Shown: positions 41,971 to 51,692, numbered from the stretch's first letter. The stretch is DNA of 64,000 nt from Flavobacteriaceae bacterium (GCA_030148025.1 JASBUG010000010.1:62001-126000), one strand, 5' to 3'. Notes: generated by a model from the letters alone, not told the origin. Program-made: numbers and translations.

Positions 41971-43167
41971 ATGCCTGGATTTGAACTATTTGGAGACGCT
42001 GAGCGAAAAGAAGTAAACGATGTATTAGAAAGTGGTGTTTTAATGCGCTATGGCTTTGATGGGATGCGTAACGGACATTGGAAAGCCAAAGAATTAGAAG
42101 CAGCTCTACAAGATAAATTACAAGTAAATCATGCTCAATTAGTATCTAGTGGAACTGCAGCTGTAAGTATAGCTTTGGCTTCGGCAGGAATAGGCTCAGG
42201 AGATGAGGTAATCATGCCAAACTTTACATTTGTAGCAAGCTTCGAAGCTATTATGATGTTAGGCGCAATTCCTGTTTTAGTTGATATTGACGATACTTTA
42301 ACATTAGACCCTGAAGCAGTTGAAAACGCTATAACTCCAAAAACAAAGGCTATTATGCCTGTACATATGTGCGGTAGTATGGCAGATCTTACAGCATTAA
42401 AAGCTATTTGTGATACACATAACTTACTATTGATCGAAGATTCATCGCAGGCAACAGGTGCTACTTATAAAGGGAAACCACTTGGTAGTATAGGAGATTT
42501 GGGATGTTTGTCACTAGATTATGTTAAAATAATTACGTGTGGAGAGGGAGGTGCAGTGTTAACAAATAATGAGGCATATTATAGAAATGCAGATCATTAT
42601 AGCGACCATGGTCATGATCATGTTGGTGCAGATAGAGGCGCAGAAACACATCCTTTTTTAGGATATAATTTTAGAATTTCAGAATTAAATGCAGCCGTTG
42701 GTATTGCTCAATTAAGACGCCTAGATGAATTTGTTGAAAAGCAAAAAGAACACTATACTGTTTTAAGAGAAGCTTTAGCTGAAATTCCTGAAATAGAATT
42801 TAGACGTGTACCAGATGGAGGAGAAGAGAGCTATTCTTTTTTGAGTTTCTTTTTACCTGATCTTGAAACTACTAGAAAAGTGATGCAGGCATTTAAAGAA
42901 AATGGCCTTGATGCTTGTTTTCATTATTACGATAATAACTGGCATTATATTAGAAAATGGCAGCACCTAACAAATCTAAAAACGTTATATCCACTTTCGC
43001 AAGAAGTGATGGATGGTTTAAGCTATTTAAAAACGAAAACGTTTACTCAATCTGATAATTATATAGGCCGAAATATTTCTTGCCTAATTAAACTTTCTTG
43101 GAGTAAGGAAGAAGTAAGCTCTAGAGCTAAAAAAATGGTAGAGAGTATTAAAAGCGTAATGGCTTAG
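41971..43167 (+). CDS. DegT/DnrJ/EryC1/StrS-family PLP aminotransferase
   Basis: 398 aa. PLP-site features are SSGTAAVSIALASAGIGSGDEVI, EDSSQATGATYKGKPLGS and the Schiff-base Lys186 in LDYVKIITCGEGGA. A His-rich stretch (SDHGHDHVGADRG) precedes GYNFRISELNAAVG, as in sugar aminotransferases of this family. Such enzymes make amino-sugars for surface polysaccharides, but no other sugar-nucleotide genes are adjacent. Convergent with ribB(A), overlapping by 4 bp at their 3' ends. Confidence 0.9.
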   Translation: MPGFELFGDAERKEVNDVLESGVLMRYGFDGMRNGHWKAKELEAALQDKLQVNHAQLVSSGTAAVSIALASAGIGSGDEVIMPNFTFVASFEAIMMLGAIPVLVDIDDTLTLDPEAVENAITPKTKAIMPVHMCGSMADLTALKAICDTHNLLLIEDSSQATGATYKGKPLGSIGDLGCLSLDYVKIITCGEGGAVLTNNEAYYRNADHYSDHGHDHVGADRGAETHPFLGYNFRISELNAAVGIAQLRRLDEFVEKQKEHYTVLREALAEIPEIEFRRVPDGGEESYSFLSFFLPDLETTRKVMQAFKENGLDACFHYYDNNWHYIRKWQHLTNLKTLYPLSQEVMDGLSYLKTKTFTQSDNYIGRNISCLIKLSWSKEEVSSRAKKMVESIKSVMA

Positions 43168-44327
43168 TAATTTACATAGTCTGTAATTTCTAAACCATAA
43201 CCAATCATACCAACACGTTTGGTCTGTTCACTATTAGAAATAAGTCTGAGCTTATGAATGTTTAGATCATGAAGTATTTGTGCGCCAATACCAAAATCTT
43301 TAATATCCATTTCAATTCTAGGAGCTTTTACGACCTTATTAGGTACCTGAGATTCTTTTAAAACAGCTAGACGGCTTAATATATTTCTAGATTGCGCTTG
43401 TTGATTAATAAACAATACAGCACCTCTGCCTTCTTTATTAATGACCTTAAACATATCATCTAGTTTCTTATCGGCATTATTAGTAAGTGTACCTAGAATA
43501 TCGTTATTAACCAATTTTGAATTAATTCTTGTAAGTACTGGTTCACCGCTATTCCAGGAGCCTTTGGTTAAAGCTATATGCACCTGATTGTTGGTGGTTT
43601 GTTGGTAAGCCCTTAATCTGAAGCTGCCAAATCGCGTTTCTATTTGAAAGTCTTCCTTCTTTTCTATTAAAGAATCGTGTTCCATTCTATAAGCAACCAG
43701 ATCTTCTATAGATACAATTTTAAGATCAAATCGTTTAGCTACTTCTACAAGTTGTGGAAGTCGTGCCATAGTACCATCTTCATTCATGATCTCTACAATA
43801 ACACCTGCAGGTTTTAAGCCTGCTAATCTCGCAAAGTCTATAGCTGCTTCTGTATGTCCGGTTCTACGTAATACACCACCTTGTTTTGCTACTAACGGGA
43901 AAATATGTCCTGGTCGTGCTAATTCAAAAGGTCTGGTTTCTTGATCTATTAAAGCATGTATGGTTTTTGCTCTGTCACTTGCCGAAATACCTGTAGTTAC
44001 ACCATTCCCTCGTAGATCGACAGATACCGTAAATGCAGTTTCCATAGGGTCGGTGTTGTTATGCACCATCATGTTTAGTTCTAGTGCCTTACATCTGTTT
44101 TCGGTTAATGGCGCACAGATCAATCCACGACCATGAGTGGCCATGAAGTTTATGGTCTCGGGAGACACTTTTTCTGCTGCGGCTACAAAATCACCTTCAT
44201 TTTCTCTATTCTCGTCATCTACAACAATAATTACTTTACCTTGCCTTATATCGTTAATGGCTTCTTCAATGGTATTAAGTTGTATTTTGTTATTACTGGT
44301 TGTAGTATCAGTATTTGTAGTTGTCAT
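43164..44327 (-). CDS. ribB: 3,4-dihydroxy-2-butanone-4-phosphate synthase with degenerate GTP cyclohydrolase II domain
   Basis: 387 aa. The N-terminal DHBP synthase domain is complete: VDDENRENEGDFV, THGRGLICAPLT, TGISASDRAKTI and the late GGVLRRTGHTEAAIDFARLAG. The C-terminal half resembles GTP cyclohydrolase II (GSFRLRAYQQ...) but lacks the zinc cysteine motif: the usual HSECLTGD...CDC region reads NSKLVNNDILGTLTN without Cys. It is therefore probably not a GTP cyclohydrolase. Riboflavin pathway, cytoplasm. A true GCH II must be elsewhere. Confidence 0.9.
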   Translation of the reverse strand: MTTTNTDTTTSNNKIQLNTIEEAINDIRQGKVIIVVDDENRENEGDFVAAAEKVSPETINFMATHGRGLICAPLTENRCKALELNMMVHNNTDPMETAFTVSVDLRGNGVTTGISASDRAKTIHALIDQETRPFELARPGHIFPLVAKQGGVLRRTGHTEAAIDFARLAGLKPAGVIVEIMNEDGTMARLPQLVEVAKRFDLKIVSIEDLVAYRMEHDSLIEKKEDFQIETRFGSFRLRAYQQTTNNQVHIALTKGSWNSGEPVLTRINSKLVNNDILGTLTNNADKKLDDMFKVINKEGRGAVLFINQQAQSRNILSRLAVLKESQVPNKVVKAPRIEMDIKDFGIGAQILHDLNIHKLRLISNSEQTKRVGMIGYGLEITDYVNY

Positions 44328-44367
44328 ACCTTAAATTTATCGTGCAAAGATATTGTATTTTTAAAAC

Positions 44368-46380
44368 CTATCTAATTTGTTTTATGTCTTCTTTCATTTT
44401 CTTTTTATAGAAATTATGATAAAGAAAATATAGAGGGATACCTACTAAAATTAGAATGAAAATATTTGAAGCCGTATTTTTAGCGAGTAGTTTATTAAAG
44501 TTTACCTGATTTAAATACGCTCTGGTTAAAGTTATTAAAAAGAGGATGCCTCCAATTATTCCTAAAACCAGAATAATCTTTCCAAGCGTTGGGAAACCAT
44601 TATTGTTCAAAACTAAACCAGAAACAATAGGTATTACCATTAAAAAATATAATTTGAATGATAGTTTAGAGTTTTCATCAAAAGCCATTTTATAACGTAA
44701 ACCATTTTCATAGTTCTGATTGTGTAAATTTCCTCCAAAACGTAGTTCTTCTTCAGAAATACCTCTGTCATTTAATAGTTTTAATGCTGTATTTCTAAAG
44801 CTTTCTTCCATATCATATTGACGGTAATTCTTTAAAATATCAATAAGTTTTTTGTCAGAATAACGTTCGATAGTCTGATAATCGCTTGAGCTTTTTTCTA
44901 AGAACACGTTAGTGTTTAAAGGTGGTAATACAGCTTCTTTAGTTAAAATATTTTTAAGCGGAATTAAAATACCATCAAGATCTATTAAACTTCTATCTTT
45001 TGTTGCTCTACTTGTTAAGTAAATACTCAAGGGAAGCATAATGATAGTTGAAAGCCATGTTGCAAGAATAGGATTGATGCTACTATCCTCTGCACTATTT
45101 TTCGCAAAAATGCCTATAAAATGATAGGTTAAGAATAAAATAATTGCAATTACTATAGGTAAACCAATTCCTCCTTTTTTTATCAAAGCTCCTAATGGTG
45201 CTCCAATGAAAAATAAAATGATGCAGGCAAAGCCTAAAGCAAACTTTTCGTAGAACGATATAATGTGTTTATTGAGGTCTTTTTCGGCTCGTGCCATAGA
45301 TTTTTTCTTAGCACTAATTATTTGTAAAGTACTATTTGTTGAGTTTATTGCTAACTCTACAAGCTGTACTTTTTGTTTGGTTCTAAAGAGATCTATGAAG
45401 TCTTTAGTTTGATCAATAGAATCTGCTTGTTTGGCGTCTTTAGGTTCTTTAGGATTTACATTAATATTTAAGGTAGGAGCCGAAGAACGTGCGTACATAT
45501 CGAAAGATAGCTTATCCAAACTTTCTTTTTTCTCCATCTTTAATGTATCTATGGTATAATTTAACTCTTCAACATTAAGCATGGAGTATTTTGTGCTTAC
45601 ATCTTTTTGATCAAAATCTACTTCATTTAGTTTTGAAAGGTCGATATTTAAAGTGTAGGTTTCAAAAGAGCTTTTTACAAAAGGTTTGTTTTTGGTGCGC
45701 TGAATTTGATCTTTTGGTTGCAATTCGTCATGATAATTACCATCGTATAACACCAGTTTTAATACATCGGAGTCTTCGCTACTTTTTAACTCACCAGTTT
45801 TAGAAACAATAACTGTATAATTCCCGTCTGATACTTTATTTTTTTTATGGATGGTAACACCTTCTAAGAACTGACCACGATCACCACTTTTGTCTTTAAC
45901 CTTTATGTTAATGAGCTCTCCAATTTGATTAAATTGTCCTTTAGCTATTACCATTGCTGGCTTTTTCTTGGCTATATTCTTCCTTAGGTTATAAAAGTTA
46001 AACTCTGCCGAAGGAATAACATTATTAGCAAAGAAAAAGGTGGTTATGGCTAATCCTATAATAAAAACACTCAAACTGCGCATTGCTCTTTGTAGCGAAA
46101 TTCCAGTAGATTTCATCGCTGCGAACTCATAATTTTCGGCAAATCGACCAAAAACCATTATAGAGGAGAGTAGGATTGTGAGCGGGAGAACCAATACAAT
46201 AATTCTAGGGGACACATAAAGTAAGAACTTTATAATAATATCTATTTCAAGATCTTTCCCAGCTAATTCAGAAATGTATAGCCATACAGACTGTAAAATA
46301 AAGATCAGCATGAGAATAATAAACACGCTAAAAAAAGTCTTTAAATAGGTTACTAATATGTATCTATCTAGTATTTTCAC
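44368..46380 (-). CDS. LptF/LptG family permease
   Basis: 670 aa. N-terminal TM helices begin MKILDRYILVTYLKTFFSVFIILMLIF, then FAAMKSTGISLQRAMRSL, the LptF/G coupling-helix pattern. The central periplasmic jellyroll portion and C-terminal TM helices (IILFFIGAPLGALIKKGGIGLPI) follow. An extra cytoplasmic tail with further TM segments makes it longer than E. coli LptF or LptG. It is the permease that lifts lipopolysaccharide with LptB. In an operon with a LolA-like carrier and ftsK upstream. Confidence 0.92.
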   Translation of the reverse strand: MKILDRYILVTYLKTFFSVFIILMLIFILQSVWLYISELAGKDLEIDIIIKFLLYVSPRIIVLVLPLTILLSSIMVFGRFAENYEFAAMKSTGISLQRAMRSLSVFIIGLAITTFFFANNVIPSAEFNFYNLRKNIAKKKPAMVIAKGQFNQIGELINIKVKDKSGDRGQFLEGVTIHKKNKVSDGNYTVIVSKTGELKSSEDSDVLKLVLYDGNYHDELQPKDQIQRTKNKPFVKSSFETYTLNIDLSKLNEVDFDQKDVSTKYSMLNVEELNYTIDTLKMEKKESLDKLSFDMYARSSAPTLNINVNPKEPKDAKQADSIDQTKDFIDLFRTKQKVQLVELAINSTNSTLQIISAKKKSMARAEKDLNKHIISFYEKFALGFACIILFFIGAPLGALIKKGGIGLPIVIAIILFLTYHFIGIFAKNSAEDSSINPILATWLSTIIMLPLSIYLTSRATKDRSLIDLDGILIPLKNILTKEAVLPPLNTNVFLEKSSSDYQTIERYSDKKLIDILKNYRQYDMEESFRNTALKLLNDRGISEEELRFGGNLHNQNYENGLRYKMAFDENSKLSFKLYFLMVIPIVSGLVLNNNGFPTLGKIILVLGIIGGILFLITLTRAYLNQVNFNKLLAKNTASNIFILILVGIPLYFLYHNFYKKKMKEDIKQIR

Positions 46381-46390
46381 AGAGAAAACC

Positions 46391-47032
46391 TTAATCTATT
46401 TTGTTGATGTAATAATCTTTATATTTTGATTCATCAAAGGTAAATAAGGTTTTTGATAAAGTCTGGTTTGTTTTAAAAGAATTAACGGTTAAGGTTGTTT
46501 TGGTGTTATTAGCTCCAATTTCAATTAAATTATAGATATGTTTAGTTTTTATATCTATGCCAAGAAGTACACTTTTTATTTCAGACTTTGAATCTATAGG
46601 TGTTAGTTTTACATACTGAACTTTTCGTCCGTTTACATTTTGAACAATATCCATGGCGTAATTATATCCTTCTTTGTAGAATGATAACATCTTACTTGGT
46701 GTAATGGTATTCTCATCTTCAGTATTGTCACTAGAAATCGTCACTTCTTCATCTTCAGGGCTTATAGAGTACAATGTTTTACCATCGAAGATACGTGTTA
46801 TTCCTAATACGTTTAAAACATACTTGTCACCTTGCATAGTAACATCTCCACGAGTTTCTTGTTTGATGTTTTCTTCGGTATTAACTAACACATATTTAAA
46901 GTCTATTGAGATATTAGAATAACCAGTTGCCTTAGTGTTTACTTCATCTAAAAGCGCTTTTGCTTCATTGGCATTTTGTGCATATACTAAGCTAGTGCTT
47001 ATAAAAACTAAGGCTATTAATATTTTTTTCAT
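46391..47032 (-). CDS. LolA-like outer-membrane lipoprotein carrier
   Basis: About 213 aa from the ATG at 47032; the frame is open to an ATG at 47050 that would overlap ftsK. The N-terminus MKKILIALVFISTSLVYAQ is a signal peptide. The mature part has the half-barrel LolA pattern: SIDFKYVLVNTEENIKQETRGDVTMQGDKYVL, YALDIVQ-like helix, then LTPIDSKSEIKSVLLGID. It carries lipoproteins through the periplasm. Between ftsK and the LptF/G permease. Confidence 0.85.
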   Translation of the reverse strand: MKKILIALVFISTSLVYAQNANEAKALLDEVNTKATGYSNISIDFKYVLVNTEENIKQETRGDVTMQGDKYVLNVLGITRIFDGKTLYSISPEDEEVTISSDNTEDENTITPSKMLSFYKEGYNYAMDIVQNVNGRKVQYVKLTPIDSKSEIKSVLLGIDIKTKHIYNLIEIGANNTKTTLTVNSFKTNQTLSKTLFTFDESKYKDYYINKID

Positions 47033-47036
47033 GTTA

Positions 47037-49463
47037 CTATTGTTTTTCATTCGCTAACAATTGCTCAAGTGCAATGAGATCTGGCACGAGTACTTGTCTA
47101 GCTTTACTTCCTTCAAACGGACCAACAATTCCAGCAGCTTCTAATTGGTCTATTAATCTTCCGGCTCTGTTGTATCCTAACTTTAATTTACGTTGTAATA
47201 AAGAAGCAGAACCTTGTTGTGCGGTTACAATTACTTCGGCAGCTTCTCTAAATAATTTATCTCTGTCTGATATGTCTATATCAATACTTGTGCCACTTTC
47301 TTCACCTACATATTCTGGCAGTAAATGTGCATCTGGGTACGCTTTTTGAGACCCAATAAATTCGGTAATTCGCTCTACCTCTGGTGTATCTACAAACGCA
47401 CATTGTAAGCGTACCATATCGTTACCTTGAGTGTATAACATATCACCACGACCAATTAACTGATCGGCTCCTGAACCGTCCAGAATTGTTCTCGAATCTA
47501 TTTTTGAGGTAACCCTGAAAGCTATTCTAGCAGGGAAATTTGCTTTAATAATACCTGTAATAACATTTACCGATGGACGTTGTGTAGCTATTATTAAATG
47601 TATACCAATCGCTCTAGCTAATTGCGCTAAGCGTGCAATAGGTGTTTCCACTTCTTTTCCAGCTGTCATTATAAGGTCGGCAAACTCATCAACTACTAAA
47701 ACAATATAAGGTAAAAATTGATGTCCGTCATTAGGGTTGAGTTTACGGGCTTTAAACTTCTCGTTATACTCTTTAATATTTCTACAAAAAGCATTTTTTA
47801 GTAGCTCGTAGCGGTTGTCCATTTCAATACACAAAGAATTAAGCGTGTTAATTACTTTGGTATTGTCTGTAATTATAGCATCTTCACTATCTGGAAGTTT
47901 TGCTAAATAATGGCGTTCAATTTTATTAAAAAGCGTTAGTTCTACTTTTTTAGGATCGACCAATACAAACTTAACTTCTGCCGGATGTTTTTTATAAAGT
48001 AATGATGTTAGCACAGCATTTAATCCAACCGATTTTCCTTGTCCTGTAGCACCAGCCATTAAAAGGTGAGGCATTTTAGCAAGGTCTACAACAAAGGTTT
48101 CATTACTAATGGTTTTACCTATGGCAACTGGTAACTCCATTTCAGCTTTCTGAAATTTTTGAGACGCAATAACCGAATGCATCGAAACAATAGTAGCATT
48201 CTTATTAGGCACTTCAATACCTATGGTACCACGACCTGGAATAGGCGCAATAATTCGAATACCTAGTGCAGAAAGCGATAAAGCAATGTCATCTTCTAAA
48301 TTCTTGATCTTAGAAATTCTAACACCAGCTTCTGGTACAATTTCGTATAGTGTTACTGTTGGGCCAATGGTAGCTTTAATACTGGCAATTCCAATTTTGT
48401 AATTATTTAAAGTATTTACAATTCGGTTCTTGTTCTCTTCAAGTTCTTCCTGGTTTATAGTTATATTCTCACTAGAATATTTCTTAAGTAGATCTAAAGG
48501 TGGAAATTGGTATTTTCCTAATTCAAGAGTAGGGTCAAAGCGCCCAAAATCTTCAACTAGTTTATCGGCCAGATTATCTGTTTCAGATGTTTCTTCAGTA
48601 ACTGTTTCAACTTTCATTTCAACCGTATCCTCTTTAGGCTCTGATATTGTTGAGACTTCAACTTCAAGCTCGGTCTTTACCTCAATCTTTTCTTCTTTTT
48701 TGGTTTCGAGACTTGAGTGATGTTTTATGGTAGGTTCTAAGTTTTCTAATGGAATTTCAAAGGCCGATTTGATATCTTCTGCTTCTGCCGATAAATTGTT
48801 GTCTACAGGAATAAACTCGTCAGAAACTGGTGCTTCTTCTTTCTCTTCTTTTTTGAATTCCTTTTTTAAATTGGATTTCGCCGAGCTAAAGAAGCCACCA
48901 ATGTGTTGAGCGGTCATTTTAAAACGAATGGCCAAATAGGAGATCAAACATAAAAGTAATAATAATGCCGTTCCTATTTTACCAATATAGTCTTGAAGAA
49001 AATCGTTTAGCTCAAAACCTATGGTACCACCTAAAAGCGGATTGCTTTTTGCTAAAAAGCCAAATAGTATTGATGTCCAGATCACAATAAGTGTTCCCCA
49101 AAACCAATGACGCCAAAGTTTACTTTTATTAATGTTTAATAACACATGAATTCCAGATAGAAAGATAAGTCCGGAAAAAATAAAAGAAGCTATTCCAAAT
49201 CCTTTATGTATAAATAGGTCGCTTACCCATGCGCCAAATTTGCTCATCCAGTTTTGGGCTTCGACATCTCTTGAAGAAAACTCGGTTAAGATACTTTGGT
49301 CTGATTGTCCTGTAAAGAAAAAAGACAAGAAAGCTATAAATAGCAGAATGCCTAAAATAAGTAGCAAACTCCCAAAAATTAATTTTTGTTGGTTGGACAA
49401 CGAAAAACTAAGTTTTTTAACTTTTGGCTTTGCCTTTTTTTTAGTTGGTTTTCTTTTTGCCAT
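47037..49463 (-). CDS. ftsK: DNA translocase FtsK/SpoIIIE
   Basis: 808 aa. Four N-terminal TM helices (LIFGSLLLILGILLFIAFLSFFF and others) are followed by an acidic linker rich in Glu/Val. The motor has Walker A GATGQGKSVGLN near 467 and Walker B VLVVDEFADLIM, then RITSKIDSRTILDGSGADQLIGRGDML. The C-terminal gamma winged helix (LLQRKLKLGYNRAGRLIDQLEAAGIVG) reads polarity sequences. It moves chromosome termini at division. First gene of a three-gene operon. Confidence 0.96.
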   Translation of the reverse strand: MAKRKPTKKKAKPKVKKLSFSLSNQQKLIFGSLLLILGILLFIAFLSFFFTGQSDQSILTEFSSRDVEAQNWMSKFGAWVSDLFIHKGFGIASFIFSGLIFLSGIHVLLNINKSKLWRHWFWGTLIVIWTSILFGFLAKSNPLLGGTIGFELNDFLQDYIGKIGTALLLLLCLISYLAIRFKMTAQHIGGFFSSAKSNLKKEFKKEEKEEAPVSDEFIPVDNNLSAEAEDIKSAFEIPLENLEPTIKHHSSLETKKEEKIEVKTELEVEVSTISEPKEDTVEMKVETVTEETSETDNLADKLVEDFGRFDPTLELGKYQFPPLDLLKKYSSENITINQEELEENKNRIVNTLNNYKIGIASIKATIGPTVTLYEIVPEAGVRISKIKNLEDDIALSLSALGIRIIAPIPGRGTIGIEVPNKNATIVSMHSVIASQKFQKAEMELPVAIGKTISNETFVVDLAKMPHLLMAGATGQGKSVGLNAVLTSLLYKKHPAEVKFVLVDPKKVELTLFNKIERHYLAKLPDSEDAIITDNTKVINTLNSLCIEMDNRYELLKNAFCRNIKEYNEKFKARKLNPNDGHQFLPYIVLVVDEFADLIMTAGKEVETPIARLAQLARAIGIHLIIATQRPSVNVITGIIKANFPARIAFRVTSKIDSRTILDGSGADQLIGRGDMLYTQGNDMVRLQCAFVDTPEVERITEFIGSQKAYPDAHLLPEYVGEESGTSIDIDISDRDKLFREAAEVIVTAQQGSASLLQRKLKLGYNRAGRLIDQLEAAGIVGPFEGSKARQVLVPDLIALEQLLANEKQ

Positions 49464-49483
49464 TTACATTGGGTTCATCAAAA

Positions 49484-49491
49484 CAAAAATA
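49484..49491 (-). promoter_or_regulatory. -7 box TATTTTTG for the ftsK operon
   Basis: Exact TAnnTTTG match on the minus strand 20-28 bp upstream of the ftsK ATG (49463). The -33 element is not obvious. Confidence 0.5.
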
Positions 49492-49556
49492 CAAATAACT
49501 AACGTTTATCCTAATGCATATAGTATTTAATGTTTGGATCAAAAAAAGTTATAAAA

Positions 49557-50141
49557 TTACTTGAAATAGCGATAATGACCAGTTATTTTAAATTTAAATA
49601 GGCAATCTTCCATAACTTGTCCAGCTCCAATATTATGAACTATCAAATATCGTTTACTGTCTCTTGATTTTTGATTTACTACAATACCTATATGTGTTGT
49701 CCCTCCTCCTAAGTTCCATGAAACAATATCTCCAGGTAGATAATCATGTGGGTTGTCACTTATGCTTAACGCAGCTCCCTGTCGTTCAAAAAATGTCATA
49801 AGATTAGGAACGCGTCTATGATCAATATTTTTATCGGTCGAGTTTAATCCCCAAATTTTCGGATATACTGAAAAATTGGCTTTCATGTCTTCATGAACTT
49901 CTTTTTGAAGATCGACTCCTAATTGCCTGTAAGCACGTATCACTACATCAGTACAAACACCTTTACCTTTAGGAACGTCTCCATTTGGATACGATATAGA
50001 AAAATAACTTGGGTCATATACAACTTGTTGTTTAGTAAAAGAAATGGCTGCATTAGATAAATTAATTTGATTTGTTCCAAGTTCTTGAGCAGAAATTGTC
50101 AGGCAACTCAAAAAGAAAAAGAGTACAGTAAATTGTTTCAT
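49557..50141 (-). CDS. DUF1287 NlpC/P60-like exported protein
   Basis: 194 aa with a signal peptide (MKQFTVLFFFLSCLTISAQ). The family text is clear: YPNGDVPKGKGVCTDVVIRAYRQLGVDLQKEVHEDM, HRRVPNLMTFF, DYLPGDIVSWNLGGGTTHIGIVV and IVHNIGAG. Cys63 and His150 match a cysteine-peptidase-like dyad with a later His. The family is thought to act on peptidoglycan peptides but is poorly characterised. 7 bp after dgkA. Confidence 0.85.
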   Translation of the reverse strand: MKQFTVLFFFLSCLTISAQELGTNQINLSNAAISFTKQQVVYDPSYFSISYPNGDVPKGKGVCTDVVIRAYRQLGVDLQKEVHEDMKANFSVYPKIWGLNSTDKNIDHRRVPNLMTFFERQGAALSISDNPHDYLPGDIVSWNLGGGTTHIGIVVNQKSRDSKRYLIVHNIGAGQVMEDCLFKFKITGHYRYFK

Positions 50142-50148
50142 ACAATTA

Positions 50149-50517
50149 CTAACTCAACTTAGGAAAATAAATTATGCAACCAACAATTACAGCCGCAACC
50201 GAGGCAATAAAAACAGCACCAGCAGCAATGTCTTTTATAAAACCAATTTTTTTGTGGCGTTCAGGGTGAATAAAATCTGACATTGCTTCTAAGGCGGTAT
50301 TTAAACCTTCAATACTCATTACTAATCCGATGGCAAATGTTTGTAATATCCATTCAGTTGTTGAGATATCAAAATAAAAACCAGCTATAGTTATGAGTAT
50401 AGCAATAACAAATTGTATTTGTATACTAGCTTCAGTTTTTAATAGAAGTATAGCCCCTTTAAAGGCGTAGGTAATACTTTTTAGTCGATTAATTAAAAAG
50501 TTATCCTTTTTTGCCAT
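50149..50517 (-). CDS. dgkA: Diacylglycerol kinase family protein (undecaprenol/diacylglycerol kinase)
   Basis: 122 aa with three TM helices. Signature: RLKSITYAFKGAILLLKTEASIQIQ at the start and VMSIEGLNTALEAMSDFIHPERHKKIGFIKDIAAGAVFIAS, the ENTAIE-like active-site helix followed by KD-x-AAGAV. It phosphorylates membrane diacylglycerol or undecaprenol. The start overlaps the stop of tpx by 1 bp. Confidence 0.9.
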   Translation of the reverse strand: MAKKDNFLINRLKSITYAFKGAILLLKTEASIQIQFVIAILITIAGFYFDISTTEWILQTFAIGLVMSIEGLNTALEAMSDFIHPERHKKIGFIKDIAAGAVFIASVAAVIVGCIIYFPKLS

Positions 50518-51014
50518 TATAAAGCCTCTAAAGCCAGGTTATAGTTAGGTTCTTCAGTAACTTCCTGCACTTGTTCAGTATGCAAAATAGTACCAGTTTC
50601 GTCTAAAACAATTATAGTTCTAGATAGCAGCCCTTTTACTGGACCATTTGCAAATTCTAGTTGATAATCTTTTCCAAAACTACCATCGCGAAAATCAGAT
50701 AGCATCTCAACATTTTCAATGCCTTCTGCTCCACAGAAGCGTTGTTGTGCAAACGGTAAATCCTTTGATATGCACAGTATTTTCGTGTTGTCTAGTTTTG
50801 AAGCTTCTTCGTTAAACTGTTTTACAGATTTGGCACAAGTTCCTGTGTCTATGCTATGAAATATATTTAATATAAGTTTTGATCCTTTATAATCTTCTAA
50901 AGTAACATCTGTAAGGTCGGTTTTAGAAAGTTTAAAATCTGGAGCCTTAGTTCCAGGTTTAGGTAATTCACCAATTGTTTGTATAGGGTTTCCGAGTAAG
51001 GTAACGTTTGCCAT
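50517..51014 (-). CDS. tpx: Thiol peroxidase (Tpx)
   Basis: 165 aa. Peroxidatic Cys60 in HSIDTGTCAKSV and resolving Cys94 in RFCGAEG, the atypical 2-Cys layout of Tpx. It reduces peroxides with thioredoxin. A terminator at 51076-51110 isolates it from the upstream peroxiredoxin operon, so it is probably co-transcribed with dgkA and the DUF1287 gene. Confidence 0.94.
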   Translation of the reverse strand: MANVTLLGNPIQTIGELPKPGTKAPDFKLSKTDLTDVTLEDYKGSKLILNIFHSIDTGTCAKSVKQFNEEASKLDNTKILCISKDLPFAQQRFCGAEGIENVEMLSDFRDGSFGKDYQLEFANGPVKGLLSRTIIVLDETGTILHTEQVQEVTEEPNYNLALEAL

Positions 51015-51075
51015 TGTGTTTATTTTAAAGAAATATAAAATTATGAATTATAAGTGTGTTTTTTAAATTTTAGAC

Positions 51076-51110
51076 AAAAAAAGAACCACTTGATTAACCA
51101 AGTGGTTCTT
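51076..51110 (-). terminator. Terminator of the peroxiredoxin-thioredoxin operon
   Basis: AAGAACCACTTG, loop ATTAAC, CAAGTGGTTCTT: a perfect 12-bp stem followed by TTTTTTT on the minus strand. Confidence 0.88.
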
Positions 51111-51131
51111 AAATAAAACGTAATCTATTTA

Positions 51132-51389
51132 TTATGTATCAATGGATCCCAAAACGCGTGTCATAAAACTATTTAACGCTTCTTTTTTTGGTGTACCATC
51201 TTTGATCATTTTTTGTACTTCAATAGCACCATACATATTTGAAATAAGCTCTCCAATTACATCTAATTCTTCATCTTTTAACGAAGGAACTTCAGTTAAA
51301 GCTTCCAGCGTTTCTATTGTTTCAACTAGATAGTCTTCATCATTTTCTTCAATGAACTGTGTGAGATGTTTAATTACTGGTAACTTCAT
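51132..51389 (-). CDS. DUF6952-type small conserved protein
   Basis: 85 aa, acidic and helical: MKLPVIKHLTQFIEENDEDYLVETIETLE and a C-terminal helix with KEALNSFMTRVLGSI. This protein commonly follows a thioredoxin gene in Flavobacteriia. Its start overlaps the thioredoxin stop by 20 bp, so translation is coupled. Function unknown; probably tied to the peroxiredoxin-thioredoxin pair. Confidence 0.75.
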   Translation of the reverse strand: MKLPVIKHLTQFIEENDEDYLVETIETLEALTEVPSLKDEELDVIGELISNMYGAIEVQKMIKDGTPKKEALNSFMTRVLGSIDT

Positions 51390-51681
51390 TTACTAGGTCT
51401 TTTAGTACTTCAAATTTGTTGGTTTGTACCTGATTTACAAAATTCCCATTTTTAAAAGTAGCAAAGGTTGGCAAATTATTTACGGTTGCCAATTTTCGGC
51501 TTTCTGGAAATTTTTCAGCATCTACTAATACAAAATTAGCAGTATCGTTCTCTAAAGCCAGTTTTTTAAATTTTGGCTTCATTATTCTACAGTTTCCACA
51601 CCATGTTGCAGAAAATTGCACAACAACGGTTTCATTACCATCTACAATTTCTTGTAAATTGTCTTGACTTAACTCTTGCAT
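51370..51681 (-). CDS. Thioredoxin-family protein
   Basis: 103 aa. The active site W27-C-G-N-C31 (SATWCGNCRIMKP) replaces the usual Gly-Pro with Gly-Asn. The cis-Pro is in NNLPTFATF. Cytoplasmic, no signal. 11 bp downstream of the peroxiredoxin gene, so it likely recycles that enzyme. Confidence 0.92.
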   Translation of the reverse strand: MQELSQDNLQEIVDGNETVVVQFSATWCGNCRIMKPKFKKLALENDTANFVLVDAEKFPESRKLATVNNLPTFATFKNGNFVNQVQTNKFEVLKDLVNEVTSN

Positions 51682-51692
51682 GGGATAGGTTT

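Noticed and set aside
41971-43167. Polysaccharide biosynthesis cluster around the DegT aminotransferase
   Set aside because: No sugar-nucleotide, glycosyltransferase or Wzx/Wzy genes are adjacent.
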